Numbered from the stretch's first letter, positions 1 through 6,501 are shown. The stretch: 24,096 bases of DNA from Lachnospiraceae bacterium UBA6998 (GCA_002448395.1 DJXS01000109.1:31194-55289); one strand, 5' to 3'. Made by a program: numbers and translations. Notes: generated by a model not told the origin, from the letters alone.

Positions 1-49
1 AAAAGAAAAGAAAAGAAAAGAAAATAAATATATATATAGTTTTCTTTTA

Positions 50-75
50 GGCGCATTGAGCGCCTTTTCTTTTTG
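50..75 (+). terminator. Intrinsic terminator at left edge
   Basis: GGCGC and GCGCC pair around the loop ATTGA and are followed by TTTTCTTTTT. It would end a rightward transcript that begins left of the window. The opposite strand has no clean T run, so it is read as rightward only. Confidence 0.7.
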
Positions 76-417
76 TTCTTTTCTCGTGGTCCTGGGGCCA
101 TTGCCTTGCGTGCTTTATTTGAGATTGGGGGTGCATTATACATATAATTAATCCGCATGCTATATAGTGCTATACAAGTAGTATGGCCTGCAGGCAGTTG
201 GCAATGAGATAAGGGAGTATGTCTTATAGTACTATATAAGGAGATCTCTGCGTTTGTCTCAGCGTTCTGGCAGCACGTGCCGGCTGCCGGCGTGGTCCCT
301 CGTATAATGCTCCAACAGTATATGGGGCTGATCCTGGTTGTTAGCACCGCGCCGCGGTATCTCACTTGTATTGATCACAAGGCATGCATAAGTGATACGC
401 TTCTATATAACCCGACA
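76..417. other. Noncoding region rich in dyads
   Basis: No credible gene is seen here. The stretch holds several dyads: TATAGTGCTATA at 163-174 and TATAGTACTATA at 225-236, the palindrome GCCTGCAGGC near 187-196, ACCGCGCCGCGGT at 346-358, and an imperfect inverted repeat GTATC(TC)ACTT / AAGTGATAC at 357-367 and 390-398 with CTTGT/ACAAG nested inside it. Such clusters occur at replication origins, recombination arm sites and operators, and I cannot choose among these. It lies downstream of the repressor and at the edge of the element, so an attachment or origin role is possible. Confidence 0.4.
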
Positions 418-419
418 CG

Positions 420-438
420 AAAAAAGACGCCGGGCGTC
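420..438 (-). terminator. Terminator of the repressor gene
   Basis: On the minus strand GACGC-CCG-GCGTC is followed directly by six T. The hairpin overlaps the stop codon of the leftward repressor gene, a compact arrangement. Confidence 0.7.
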
Positions 439-760
439 AATTCCCAGCGTCCTTAGTTCCAGCGTCCTTTACTGTCAGCCTGTCAGGCTCTCCCCGTGCA
501 ATCGCAAGCAGCGCCTTGCACAGATCATCATTCCCGGAAACCGCGCATATCAGCTCCCTCTCTGCGTCAGACCTCGCAAGGAGCGCAGCCGGCGGGACAT
601 CCAACACAGCCGCCATTTGCATAATCTTATCAACAGACGGAGAAGCGCTGCCCCGGCTGTATCCCGACATTGTGGCCTTTGTAACCCCAACCTCGACCGC
701 GAGCTCTTTCTGTCTTATGCCGCGCGCCTTTAAAACTGCATTCAAATTATCACAAAACAT
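437..760 (-). CDS. XRE-family (Cro/CI-like) repressor
   Basis: This 107-aa protein has an N-terminal helix-turn-helix of the Cro/CI (XRE) class. The motif spans about residues 8-60, with RQKELAVEVGVTKATMSGYS as the helix-turn-helix core and the family's SPSVDKIMQMAAVLDV stretch after it. The C-terminal 45 residues are short and contain no LexA-like peptidase motifs, so it is not a self-cleaving repressor. A ribosome binding site AGAGGTGAT precedes the ATG at the family's usual spacing. It is divergent from the early operon, as in temperate phages, and probably binds the AT-rich region at 780-1020 to control the 990-1018 promoter. The C-terminus has a small duplication (KDAGTKDAG). The family is clear; the role as lysogeny-type repressor is inferred from position. 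Confidence 0.85.
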   Translation of the reverse strand: MFCDNLNAVLKARGIRQKELAVEVGVTKATMSGYSRGSASPSVDKIMQMAAVLDVPPAALLARSDAERELICAVSGNDDLCKALLAIARGEPDRLTVKDAGTKDAGN

Positions 761-799
761 AATATCACCTCTTTTCTGTCATACTTATCTTCTATATTG

Positions 800-828
800 A
801 TTATAAAAAAACTTAACACAAAACGCAA
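800..828 (-). promoter_or_regulatory. Probable promoter of the repressor gene
   Basis: On the minus strand TTGCGT (823-828) is followed after 17 nt by TATAAT (800-805), about 40 nt upstream of the repressor start. The -10 is perfect and the -35 is a partial match. Confidence 0.5.
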
Positions 829-989
829 ACAGAAAAATGCAAAAACAAGCACTTCACAAAATGTTCACACTTATTTTTCCCTTTATTTACTGCACAAAAT
901 TCAAAATTATGATAATATAAGATCATCGAAACAGGCAGAAGATCATAAAAAATAATTCGAAAAAAATTCAAAAAAATTATAATTTATAG

Positions 990-1018
990 TTGACATTAAT
1001 TCGGACCTATAATATAAT
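990..1018 (+). promoter_or_regulatory. Consensus sigma-A promoter of the early operon
   Basis: TTGACA at 990-995 and TATAAT at 1013-1018 are separated by exactly 17 nt, a full consensus housekeeping promoter. Transcription should begin near 1025. A promoter this strong needs tight repression in the integrated state, which fits the adjacent XRE repressor. AGATCAT occurs twice just upstream, near 920 and 942, and could be part of an operator. Confidence 0.85.
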
Positions 1019-1024
1019 AAGTAC

Positions 1025-1337
1025 AGAAACAAAGAGGAACAAGAACGAACAACTGAATAGCCGGCGACGCGAAAGCGACCCGGATAGGGATAGACCTCAC
1101 AGGAAAACGGGGATCCCGAATAAGCAACAAAAAAGAGGACAATTTAGCCGATACGAGATAAGAACCCCGGAAAACCGGGGATAAAAGGAAGATAAGGCGG
1201 CGAAAGAAGAAAGATCAGACCTGGGGACAGCACGCAGGAAGCGGAGACTGTACGGCGAAGATCTTACAACGGACGCCAAACCAGGACCATTCAGGGACTG
1301 GGAGTGATACGAAAGTACACTCCCGGTCCTTTTTTTA
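1025..1337 (+). ncRNA. Structured leader or small RNA
   Basis: The transcript from the 990-1018 promoter would run about 310 nt to the terminator at 1294-1337 without a convincing reading frame. It contains small stable hairpins, including CGC-GAAA-GCG near 1068-1077 and CCCCGG-AAAA-CCGGGG near 1165-1180. It could be an independent small RNA, or an attenuation/antitermination leader controlling the operon beyond. No sequence match to a known RNA family is recognised. Confidence 0.45.
1294..1337 (+). terminator. Intrinsic terminator inside the operon leader
   Basis: GGGAGTG (1300-1306) pairs with CACTCCC (1318-1324) and GGAC with GTCC below it, followed by eight T. It stands between the main early promoter and the first gene, with no obvious new promoter downstream, so the operon must be transcribed by readthrough. 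Confidence 0.8.
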
Positions 1338-1513
1338 TTATCTCAAGCGGCATAACAAAGCGGGAAAGCAAGCCGGAAACGGCAGAAGAAAGAGGATCAA
1401 TAGCAGCCGGCAAGCGCCGGCCCCTTGCCAAGACCCGGAAACGGCGAGCGATGGAAAAAAGTAGGAACAAGAAAAACGAGGATTTCTCTCACACTAGACA
1501 CAAAGAACACACA
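1338..1513 (+). other. Leader between terminator and first gene
   Basis: No gene is supported here. Near 1403-1428 two hairpins compete for the same bases: GCCGGC-AAGC-GCCGGC, and GGCAAG pairing with CTTGCC. No good -35/-10 pair is visible. The region is purine-rich and otherwise featureless. Confidence 0.35.
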
Positions 1514-1591
1514 GGACCGCACAAGACACGAAACGGACAGCGGCATAAACCGGGTGCAATCCCCGGGCGGTCTGTTAGCCCGACAGAGGGC
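1514..1591 (+). repeat. T-arm-like intergenic RNA element, copy A
   Basis: GGACCGC (1514-1520) pairs with GCGGTCT (1567-1573), giving seven pairs with one G-U. Directly inside the 3' strand is a 5-bp stem CCGGG/CCCGG with the 7-nt loop TGCAATC (1555-1561), which mimics a tRNA T arm (T54, C56, A57, A58 kept, G at 55). Then come GTTA and a second hairpin GCCC-GACAGA-GGGC (1578-1591), 17 nt before the next start codon. The linker between the 5' strand and the T-arm-like stem is 29 nt. Confidence 0.6.
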
Positions 1592-1608
1592 GCGAAAGGA
1601 GAACAAAT

Positions 1609-1965
1609 ATGAGAGATAACACGATTTACAAGGAGATCATCAGAGGACAGATCATAGACAGCTGCGAGACGACGCTGTCAGGGATATTAACGCTGGACGG
1701 GATCAGATATGAAGATCTCGCGGTCAACAGGAGAAGAGTGATCGTATGCCAGGGCGTCAATGACGTCGAGTTCACCGCATCCGGTTATATCCACCTGACA
1801 GACCCCATATATATAGCGGTCGAGATCGAGGGCAGCGTAGACAGACACGGAGTACACATAGGACGGATCAAGGATACTTACCGCGATATGACGATATGGG
1901 GCAAAGATGAGGACGGCAAACGCTGGACGCCCAAGGATTACCTGATAGCCCGCCTGTGCGAATGA
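1609..1965 (+). CDS. Unknown early-operon protein, 118 aa
   Basis: First gene of the early operon, with a strong ribosome binding site AAAGGAG eight bases before its ATG. The protein is soluble, acidic and rich in beta-prone residues (for example GYIHLTDPIYIAVEIEG), with no signal peptide or membrane segment. I recognise no family. Being first after the regulated leader and just ahead of the replisome organizer suggests an early function in DNA metabolism or regulation, but this is position-based only. A protein made first in the operon is a natural candidate for binding the repeated RNA elements; nothing in the sequence proves it. Confidence 0.7.
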   Translation: MRDNTIYKEIIRGQIIDSCETTLSGILTLDGIRYEDLAVNRRRVIVCQGVNDVEFTASGYIHLTDPIYIAVEIEGSVDRHGVHIGRIKDTYRDMTIWGKDEDGKRWTPKDYLIARLCE

Positions 1966-2156
1966 TGATCGCAGAAAGAAGCGCTCGGTCCTGGCTGACG
2001 GCTGATGCCGCGGCTGGGGACGCAGACAGACACACAGCCGGCCCGGGTGTCACAGCCCGGATCGGTACTCGCCACATTAAAAATACCGGAAAAAACTTCA
2101 ATTTATACAGAGTGGCAGAATTACAACAAAAAACAGAGAGAAAGGAACAGACAGAT
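1966..2156 (+). other. Intergenic region with hairpins
   Basis: The reading frame of the next gene is open upstream to 1956, but the ribosome binding site and domain start place its ATG at 2157, leaving this gap noncoding. It holds CGGC-TGAT-GCCG (1999-2010) inside GTCC/GGAC (1988-1991 and 2018-2021). It also holds CCGGG-TGTCACAG-CCCGG (2043-2060) followed by ATCGGTAC. The last hairpin resembles the T-arm-like element but has an 8-nt loop and no 5' partner strand, so at most it is a decayed copy. Confidence 0.4.
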
Positions 2157-3083
2157 ATGAGAAGAGAAGAGAAACGCGAAAAGATGTATTTCTTGCAGAT
2201 GTCTTCAAAATTTTTTGATGAGATCGCAGTAAAGCGCCTGGTGTTGACCGGCGGAAACGATGCACTGGTGATCTACCTGCGCATCTGGTGCAAGTCACTC
2301 GAAACCGGCGGAGTGATCGAATTGACGGGCATGGGAATGGAGCCCGCCGAAGAGATCGCGCTGATGATAGACTGCCCGGCAGTCCCCCAGGTCGCGAGCG
2401 TGCTGACAATGTGCCAGGCATACGGCCTTATCACAGTCGGAGAAGGCGACAGCGGGAAGATCATTAACTTCTCCCTGACGGAAGACTACACCAGGGCATG
2501 GACGCGCGAAGCAATTATGAGGCGCAACGACAAGACCAACAGGATCGAAGCCACAGAGGAGCCGGCAATGATCGAAGCGAAGGAAGAACCGGAAGAGACC
2601 GAAGAAGAGCGCAAGAAGCGCGAGAAGAAAGAGGCGGCCAAGCGCAAGAAAGCCGAAGAAAAGGCGCGAATTGATGAGTTCTTCGAACGGCTCTGGGCGG
2701 CATATATACCGGGGCACAAGGACGATAAAAACGCGGTTAAAGCGGCCCGCCGAAAAGAGCTTTATGAGATCGGCGAAGAGAAATGCCTGCAGGCGCTGGA
2801 AGCATACGAGCAGTGCGATAGAGTCCGAAAAGGATTTGTTTTGAAAGCATCAAAGTTCTGGAACTACGAAATCAGCAACATATTAGACACAATGCAGGCA
2901 ACACAGCAGACAACGCAGAAACCGCAGGCCCCGACAAGAACCACCATCAAGGCACAGCTCGAGGCGGACGGAGTCATATCTTTTGAAGGCGTAGACCGCA
3001 GCCGTTGGGAAAAGGTACAGAGCAAGTACGCGGATGGAGCAAAGGCCCTGGCTCTTGAAATTATGAAAGCAAATGAAATTTAA
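2157..3083 (+). CDS. Phage replisome organizer (replication initiator)
   Basis: A 308-aa protein. Residues 8-110 match the N-terminal domain of phage replisome organizers: the pattern YFLQMSSKFFDEIAVKRLV, then an ALVIYLRIWCKSLE helix and a loop/helix region ending GLITV. These proteins bind the origin and recruit the helicase. Residues 145-180 form a highly charged Glu/Lys linker, probably helical. Residues 180-240 form a second folded segment (FFERLWAAYIPG...), typical of the C-terminal helicase-loader half in this family. AAAGGAA precedes the chosen ATG; an in-frame start at 1956 would add 67 residues unlike the family. The next gene is the DnaB-like ATPase, the usual partner. The origin may lie within or near this gene, as in many phages. 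Confidence 0.8.
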   Translation: MRREEKREKMYFLQMSSKFFDEIAVKRLVLTGGNDALVIYLRIWCKSLETGGVIELTGMGMEPAEEIALMIDCPAVPQVASVLTMCQAYGLITVGEGDSGKIINFSLTEDYTRAWTREAIMRRNDKTNRIEATEEPAMIEAKEEPEETEEERKKREKKEAAKRKKAEEKARIDEFFERLWAAYIPGHKDDKNAVKAARRKELYEIGEEKCLQALEAYEQCDRVRKGFVLKASKFWNYEISNILDTMQATQQTTQKPQAPTRTTIKAQLEADGVISFEGVDRSRWEKVQSKYADGAKALALEIMKANEI

Positions 3084-3103
3084 CACAAAACACAGTACTC
3101 ATT

Positions 3104-3132
3104 CCGGGCTGAGGGCAGAAGCTCCGGCCCGG
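3104..3132 (+). other. Intergenic GC-rich hairpin
   Basis: CCGGGC (3104-3109) pairs with GCCCGG (3127-3132), with GAG/CTC inside. It lies between two replication genes, about 27 nt before a ribosome binding site, and has no T run, so it is not a terminator. It may protect the mRNA or occupy the slot that the repeated RNA element fills elsewhere; it lacks that element's loop sequence. Confidence 0.45.
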
Positions 3133-3169
3133 GATACAGGCAGAGAGACGAAAAACGAAAGGAGCAAAG

Positions 3170-4204
3170 ATGGAAAAAGAGCGGAATATCAATGACTTAC
3201 TGCAGGAAGCAAAACAGGAGCTGGGGATAAAGGATCACAAAGAACCGCCGGCCGGTGATATATGGGAGCCGATACCGGATGACGATGACCCGACACTGAC
3301 AAAGATCATGGATGCCCCGATAGAAGATGTTTACAACGGGCCGCGCCTGGCGACAGGGATCAGAAGCATAGACTCCAGATTATACGGCGGGATCAGACCC
3401 GGCGGGATGGCAATAATAGCCGGCCACGAGGGCGGCGGAAAAACCTCCTGGGCGTTGCAAATTATGGCGAAGGCGATGATCGCAGACGAACGGAGACGCC
3501 AAGCAAGGAACCCGAAAGACCCGCCATATAGCCGCGGGTGCTGCATCTTTTCAAGCGAGATGCCGGCGAAGAAACTGCACAGAATATTATCCCATCAGCT
3601 GGCGGGTCCCGGCGAGATCAAACCGACCGGCCCGGAAGATTTTCCGAGATACGAGGTCACAGACGAGGTTGATAACAAGGTTAAGCGGATATACGCCCCA
3701 TGGATAAGAGGCCTGGAACCCGAAATAAGCTCTCAGGGATGGAAAAAGCTCGTTGAGACCTGCGAGAAACAGGCAAAACAAGGCCGCCGATATTTTGTAT
3801 TAGATAACTTAATGACACTCTCAAACCTCATCGGAATGGACGCGGATCACAAAGGACAGAGCGAGAACAGCCTGCAGCTGGCAGTCGCAGCATGGGCCGC
3901 AGAATTTGCAGCCAAGTACGACGTATGGGTGATCTTAATAGCACACACCCGCAAAGAGACGCAGTGGGATGCATCCGCCACGAACTTAAATGACCTGATC
4001 AGCGGAAGCAAGACAGTTCCTAACCTGGCAAGCGTAGTTCTGTTTTTCACAATGTTACCCCAGGAAGACCGACAGGACGACCCGGACACGCCGGACAGAC
4101 TGGCCAGATTGACTAAGAACAGAGATCATGACAAGAAATTAACAAGAGGCGTAAGAACAGAATTCGAACCGGCCTCATGGACAGTATCAGAGAAAGAGCT
4201 GTAA
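3170..4204 (+). CDS. DnaB-like replicative helicase/ATPase
   Basis: A 344-aa RecA-fold ATPase of the DnaB C-terminal/Twinkle type. Walker A is GHEGGGKT at residues 85-92, Walker B is YFVLDN at 208-213, and a sensor strand VILIAHTRKE lies at 254-263. DLISGSKTVPNLASVVLFF follows, the segment that in DnaB precedes the DNA-binding loop and the arginine finger region (LTKNRDHD). It lacks the DnaB N-terminal primase-binding domain; the first 60 residues are an acidic tail. The start has AAAGGAG seven bases upstream. Next to the replisome organizer, it should be the helicase loaded at the element's own origin. A RadA/KaiC-like role in recombination is the alternative. Confidence 0.8.
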   Translation: MEKERNINDLLQEAKQELGIKDHKEPPAGDIWEPIPDDDDPTLTKIMDAPIEDVYNGPRLATGIRSIDSRLYGGIRPGGMAIIAGHEGGGKTSWALQIMAKAMIADERRRQARNPKDPPYSRGCCIFSSEMPAKKLHRILSHQLAGPGEIKPTGPEDFPRYEVTDEVDNKVKRIYAPWIRGLEPEISSQGWKKLVETCEKQAKQGRRYFVLDNLMTLSNLIGMDADHKGQSENSLQLAVAAWAAEFAAKYDVWVILIAHTRKETQWDASATNLNDLISGSKTVPNLASVVLFFTMLPQEDRQDDPDTPDRLARLTKNRDHDKKLTRGVRTEFEPASWTVSEKEL

Positions 4205-4211
4205 CAACAAC

Positions 4212-4279
4212 GGACCGATGCAAGAACCGCAACGCGGTCCGGGGTGCAATTCCCCGGCGGTCCATTACCCCACATGGGG
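4212..4279 (+). repeat. T-arm-like intergenic RNA element, copy B
   Basis: Begins seven nt after the stop codon of the ATPase gene. GGACCGA (4212-4218) pairs with GCGGTCC (4257-4263) apart from a terminal A-G mismatch. Inside are hairpin ACCGC-AAC-GCGGT (4226-4238) and the T-arm-like stem CGGGG-TGCAATT-CCCCG (4240-4256). ATTA and hairpin CCCC-ACAT-GGGG (4268-4279) follow, 25 nt before the next ATG. CGGTCC also occurs at 4235-4240, giving the 5' strand a second possible partner. Confidence 0.7.
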
Positions 4280-4304
4280 AACAAAGCGAAGGGAGAGGAC
4301 GCAG

Positions 4305-4820
4305 ATGATCAAAGCAAGAGCAAACAGCGAATTGCCGCTGGCCCCGTATATCCCGGATGCCCCGACAGTATACGGGCAGTGCATGGCAAAGCGAGCGCTC
4401 GGAGAGGACGACGGTTTTTACAGCATGTTTTCCCGGCGCCTGATTGCCGGCCTGTACATGGACCCGGTAGTTGATAAGCGTATACAGGAACTTTGCTGGC
4501 GGACGCTCTACAACGGAGAGGACCCGAAAGACATCGGATGGGAGCAGCAGTACAGACCCATTGGCCCGGACGGAGTAACGACACTGGTTATGTATGGGAT
4601 AGACATCATCGGAAAACGACAGCACGCAATTTTTGCCGGGACGCTCGAAGAGCGACAGGAACGAGACGAAATTGCGATGGTACTCAAAGACGGCTGGAAG
4701 GCCGAGAACAGACGTCAGGCGGCCGAAAGAGCCAAACGCGAAGCAGAACAGGAAAAGCGCGAAGCACGCGCAGCAGCAATCAAAAGAAACAGAGAAAAGA
4801 CGAAAGCGAAAGGAGAATAA
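4305..4820 (+). CDS. Unknown protein with charged helical tail, 171 aa
   Basis: The ATG at 4305 follows GGGAGAGG; an upstream in-frame ATG at 4218 lies inside the RNA element and is rejected. Residues 1-110 look globular (PYIPDAPTVYGQCMAKRALG, then a FYSMFSRRLIAGLYMDPVVD helix). Residues 120-171 are almost wholly Glu, Arg, Lys and Ala, a long basic helix or coiled coil that could contact nucleic acid. I recognise no family. It is soluble, lies between the helicase and RusA in the replication operon, and ends one base before the next start codon, so the two are probably translationally coupled. Confidence 0.7.
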   Translation: MIKARANSELPLAPYIPDAPTVYGQCMAKRALGEDDGFYSMFSRRLIAGLYMDPVVDKRIQELCWRTLYNGEDPKDIGWEQQYRPIGPDGVTTLVMYGIDIIGKRQHAIFAGTLEERQERDEIAMVLKDGWKAENRRQAAERAKREAEQEKREARAAAIKRNREKTKAKGE

Positions 4821-4821
4821 C

Positions 4822-5184
4822 ATGAAGAAACAGGAGATGGAGAAGGAAATGGCGATGAAAGATTACTACGAGACGGAATTCGAAGAGACCGTCGACGAAA
4901 TGCCGGAATACGCAGACGCGGACGAAATGGATGCGGAAATGGCCGCGATAGCAGAAGCCGAGGCCGCAGAAATGGAAGCGGCCGAGAGGGAATACGAAGC
5001 GGCCCGGGCGGCATTCGAGAGAGAAGAACAGGAAGCGGCGGAAAGAGAGGAAGCCAGACAGTACGAGGCGCTGGTATTCTCCAAATTCTGCGAGACACAG
5101 GACAGAATTGAAGACGCCATAAGACGCGAGATGGAAAGAACCGCCGGCAGATACTTCGATCACGTGGCGGTAAGCGGGGCATGA
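4822..5184 (+). CDS. Acidic coiled-coil protein, 120 aa
   Basis: The ATG at 4822 is preceded by AAGGAG and lies one base after the previous stop. The protein is very rich in Glu and Ala with heptad-like spacing (EMAAIAEAEAAEMEAAEREY), so residues 35-85 are a predicted coiled coil. A short more ordinary C-terminus follows (FSKFCETQDRIEDAIRREME). It has no recognisable domain. The start of rusA overlaps its stop (ATGA), implying coupled translation. Its composition suggests a scaffold or protein-binding role in the replication module; DNA binding is unlikely given the charge. Confidence 0.65.
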   Translation: MKKQEMEKEMAMKDYYETEFEETVDEMPEYADADEMDAEMAAIAEAEAAEMEAAEREYEAARAAFEREEQEAAEREEARQYEALVFSKFCETQDRIEDAIRREMERTAGRYFDHVAVSGA

Positions 5185-5621
5185 ACAGCATGAAAACATT
5201 CACATTTTTTGTAGAGGGGCGGCCCAAGGGCAAGGGCCGCCCACGCATGAACAGGAGAACCGGGCAGGTATACACGCCGGCAAGTACAAAGGAATATGAA
5301 AGCAAGATAAGACAGGCTTTCTTAAAACAGGGCGGCGAAAGCTTCGGGGATGCTCCGGTGATGATAGAGATCGAGGCGCTGTATCCGATGCCCAAGTCAT
5401 GGAGTAAGAAAGACCGGGCGGCGCTGGACGGCACTTTTTGTGACCGTCTCCCGGACATCGATAATTTGGCCAAAGTCGTGCTAGACAGCATCCAAGGATG
5501 CGCGACAGCGATAAACAATGACAAAAGCGTCGCCGTCTTAGTTGCACAAAAGCGCTGGACCTCCGGGGAGGGCGGCGTAGAGATCACGATCACAGATGTC
5601 AGTGACGACCAGAGCAATTAG
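5181..5621 (+). CDS. rusA: RusA-family Holliday junction resolvase
   Basis: A 146-aa protein matching RusA endodeoxyribonucleases, which cut Holliday junctions at phage recombination or replication intermediates. It opens with the family's FFVEGRPKGKGRPRMN and carries the catalytic group seen in E. coli RusA: D92 and D94 in PDIDNLAK, K98 in the same motif, and D114 in INNDKSV. Length is slightly above the 120-residue typical. The ATG at 5181 overlaps the previous stop by four bases; a second ATG at 5190 is also possible. Its stop codon's last base is the first base of RNA element copy C. Confidence 0.9.
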   Translation: MNSMKTFTFFVEGRPKGKGRPRMNRRTGQVYTPASTKEYESKIRQAFLKQGGESFGDAPVMIEIEALYPMPKSWSKKDRAALDGTFCDRLPDIDNLAKVVLDSIQGCATAINNDKSVAVLVAQKRWTSGEGGVEITITDVSDDQSN

Positions 5622-5681
5622 GACCGTCCCGGCAGACCGGGCGCGCGGGATCATCCCCCGGCGGTCCATTACCCCACGGGG
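5621..5681 (+). repeat. T-arm-like intergenic RNA element, copy C (diverged)
   Basis: GGACCG (5621-5626) pairs with CGGTCC (5662-5667). Inside are hairpin CCCGG-CAGA-CCGGG (5628-5641) and a stem CGGG/CCCG (5646-5649 and 5657-5660) with a 7-nt loop that has lost the TGCAATY sequence. ATTA and a hairpin of CCC/GGG (5672-5681) follow. The outer stem, the two-hairpin layout and the ATTA spacer are kept while the loop is not. Confidence 0.55.
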
Positions 5682-5718
5682 AGAACAGATTATATATAAG
5701 AAGCGAAAGGAGAACGAA

Positions 5719-6162
5719 ATGAGACTGACAGACGAAATGGGATTGTTTGACATCGATGAATGGGAGGCACTGGAAAGAGATGCACTGGCAGCCCAGGAGG
5801 AAGCGGAAGAAAGAGCACGCCGCATGATCACATACAGACGGGCGGATGACGGGACGCTGACACAGATAGGCGCGGATACAGAGCCCGCTCCGGATCTGGA
5901 CGTGCAGATCAATACGGACCCCGCCATGTATGCCAACAGACTGACAGAGGCGGCGGATGAAATATCACGCGTTGTTCACTACGGGAGACTGACGGAAGGC
6001 GAAGTGTCAGACGCGGCGGCCGTATACATCCAAGGACTCGGGTACAAGGTGGCTGCGGCGCTCCTGAGTGTGGTGGGGACATCACTCAGGATAGACCCCG
6101 ACGAGCTGGCACACAGAATATGCAAGATGGTGGATACCTACGAGGCGCTGACGGAGAAATAA
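5719..6162 (+). CDS. Unknown acidic protein, 147 aa
   Basis: AAAGGAG stands eight bases before the ATG at 5719; upstream in-frame codons fall inside RNA element copy C. The protein is acidic and mostly helical, beginning MRLTDEMGLFDIDEWEALER, with a small middle segment (TQIGADTEPAPDLDVQINTD) and a C-terminal helical region. No signal peptide, membrane segment or catalytic motif is seen and I recognise no family. The N-terminal EWEALERDALAAQEEAEERA helix could oligomerise. Confidence 0.65.
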   Translation: MRLTDEMGLFDIDEWEALERDALAAQEEAEERARRMITYRRADDGTLTQIGADTEPAPDLDVQINTDPAMYANRLTEAADEISRVVHYGRLTEGEVSDAAAVYIQGLGYKVAAALLSVVGTSLRIDPDELAHRICKMVDTYEALTEK

Positions 6163-6169
6163 CATAACA

Positions 6170-6243
6170 GGACCGATGACAGAACCGGGAAACCGGTCCG
6201 GGGTGCAATTCCCCGGCGGTCCAATCATTACATGGGTCGCATG
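6170..6243 (+). repeat. T-arm-like intergenic RNA element, copy D
   Basis: Begins seven nt after the previous stop. GGACCGA (6170-6176) pairs with GCGGTCC (6216-6222) except at the last position. Hairpin ACCGG-GAAA-CCGGT (6184-6197) replaces ACCGC/GCGGT of copy B, a compensatory C-G to G-C change. The T-arm-like stem CGGGG-TGCAATT-CCCCG (6199-6215) is identical to copy B. The spacer ends in ATTA and the following hairpin is CATG-GGTCG-CATG (6231-6243), a different sequence with the same position and shape. CGGTCC is again duplicated (6194-6199). Confidence 0.7.
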
Positions 6244-6291
6244 CATAAGAGCAGAAAACAACAGATGTTTTTATGAAGGGAGAACGAAGAT

Positions 6292-6501
6292 ATGAGAGAC
6301 ACGAGGAGCAACAGGATGTTATGCGCAGCAGTGATCCAGCAGGCGCGCCAGGTCGCAGAAATGGGCGGCGGTAACGTAAGGTTCACAACGCCGGACGGGC
6401 CGCAGGAGATCGGGGATGACATCGATATCGAGATCGAGTACAACAGCAGACCGACCAGGGCGGACGGATACAGGCAGTTACTGGCAGCAATAGGAGCGTG
6501 A
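6292..6501 (+). CDS. Unknown small protein, 69 aa
   Basis: The ATG at 6292 is preceded by AAGGGAG. The protein has a helical first half (MLCAAVIQQARQVAEMGGG) and a beta-like second half (DDIDIEIEYNS). It is soluble and lacks recognised motifs. It ends four bases before the sigma-like gene and is likely translated with it. A small accessory partner of that regulator is possible but unproven. Confidence 0.6.
   Translation: MRDTRSNRMLCAAVIQQARQVAEMGGGNVRFTTPDGPQEIGDDIDIEIEYNSRPTRADGYRQLLAAIGA

Noticed and set aside
1..436. A left attachment site copying the tRNA-Trp 3' end
   Set aside because: I looked for the segment around AGCAGGGGAAGAGGGATT and found none. The only shared string seen is the short TTTTAGGC, which is too short to support a site.
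990..1184. A 64-codon rightward frame over the early promoter
   Set aside because: Its start codon lies before the predicted transcription start and it has no ribosome binding site. The region is better read as promoter and leader.
1304..1612. A 102-codon frame between terminator and first gene
   Set aside because: It begins inside the terminator stem, lacks a ribosome binding site and runs through RNA element copy A. It overlaps the well-supported start at 1609.
3104..3132. The GC-rich hairpin before the helicase gene as a fifth copy of the repeat
   Set aside because: It lacks GGACCG, the TGCAATY loop, the GCGGTCY strand and the RTTA spacer. It shares only position and high GC.
4212..4263. 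Resemblance to part of an FMN riboswitch (GGTGNAANTCCC...CGGCGGT)
   Set aside because: Only one arm is similar. The rest of the conserved six-stem FMN aptamer is missing, and the downstream genes have nothing to do with riboflavin.
4113..4823. A 236-codon leftward frame opposite the helicase end and the next gene
   Set aside because: It spans the stop codon and RNA element of the rightward operon and has no domain or start signal. The rightward genes have good start sites.
4212..6222. The repeated elements as functional tRNA genes
   Set aside because: They are 52-60 nt long, lack a D arm and any 7-nt anticodon loop, and have G at loop position 55. They are tRNA-like in the acceptor/T-arm half only.
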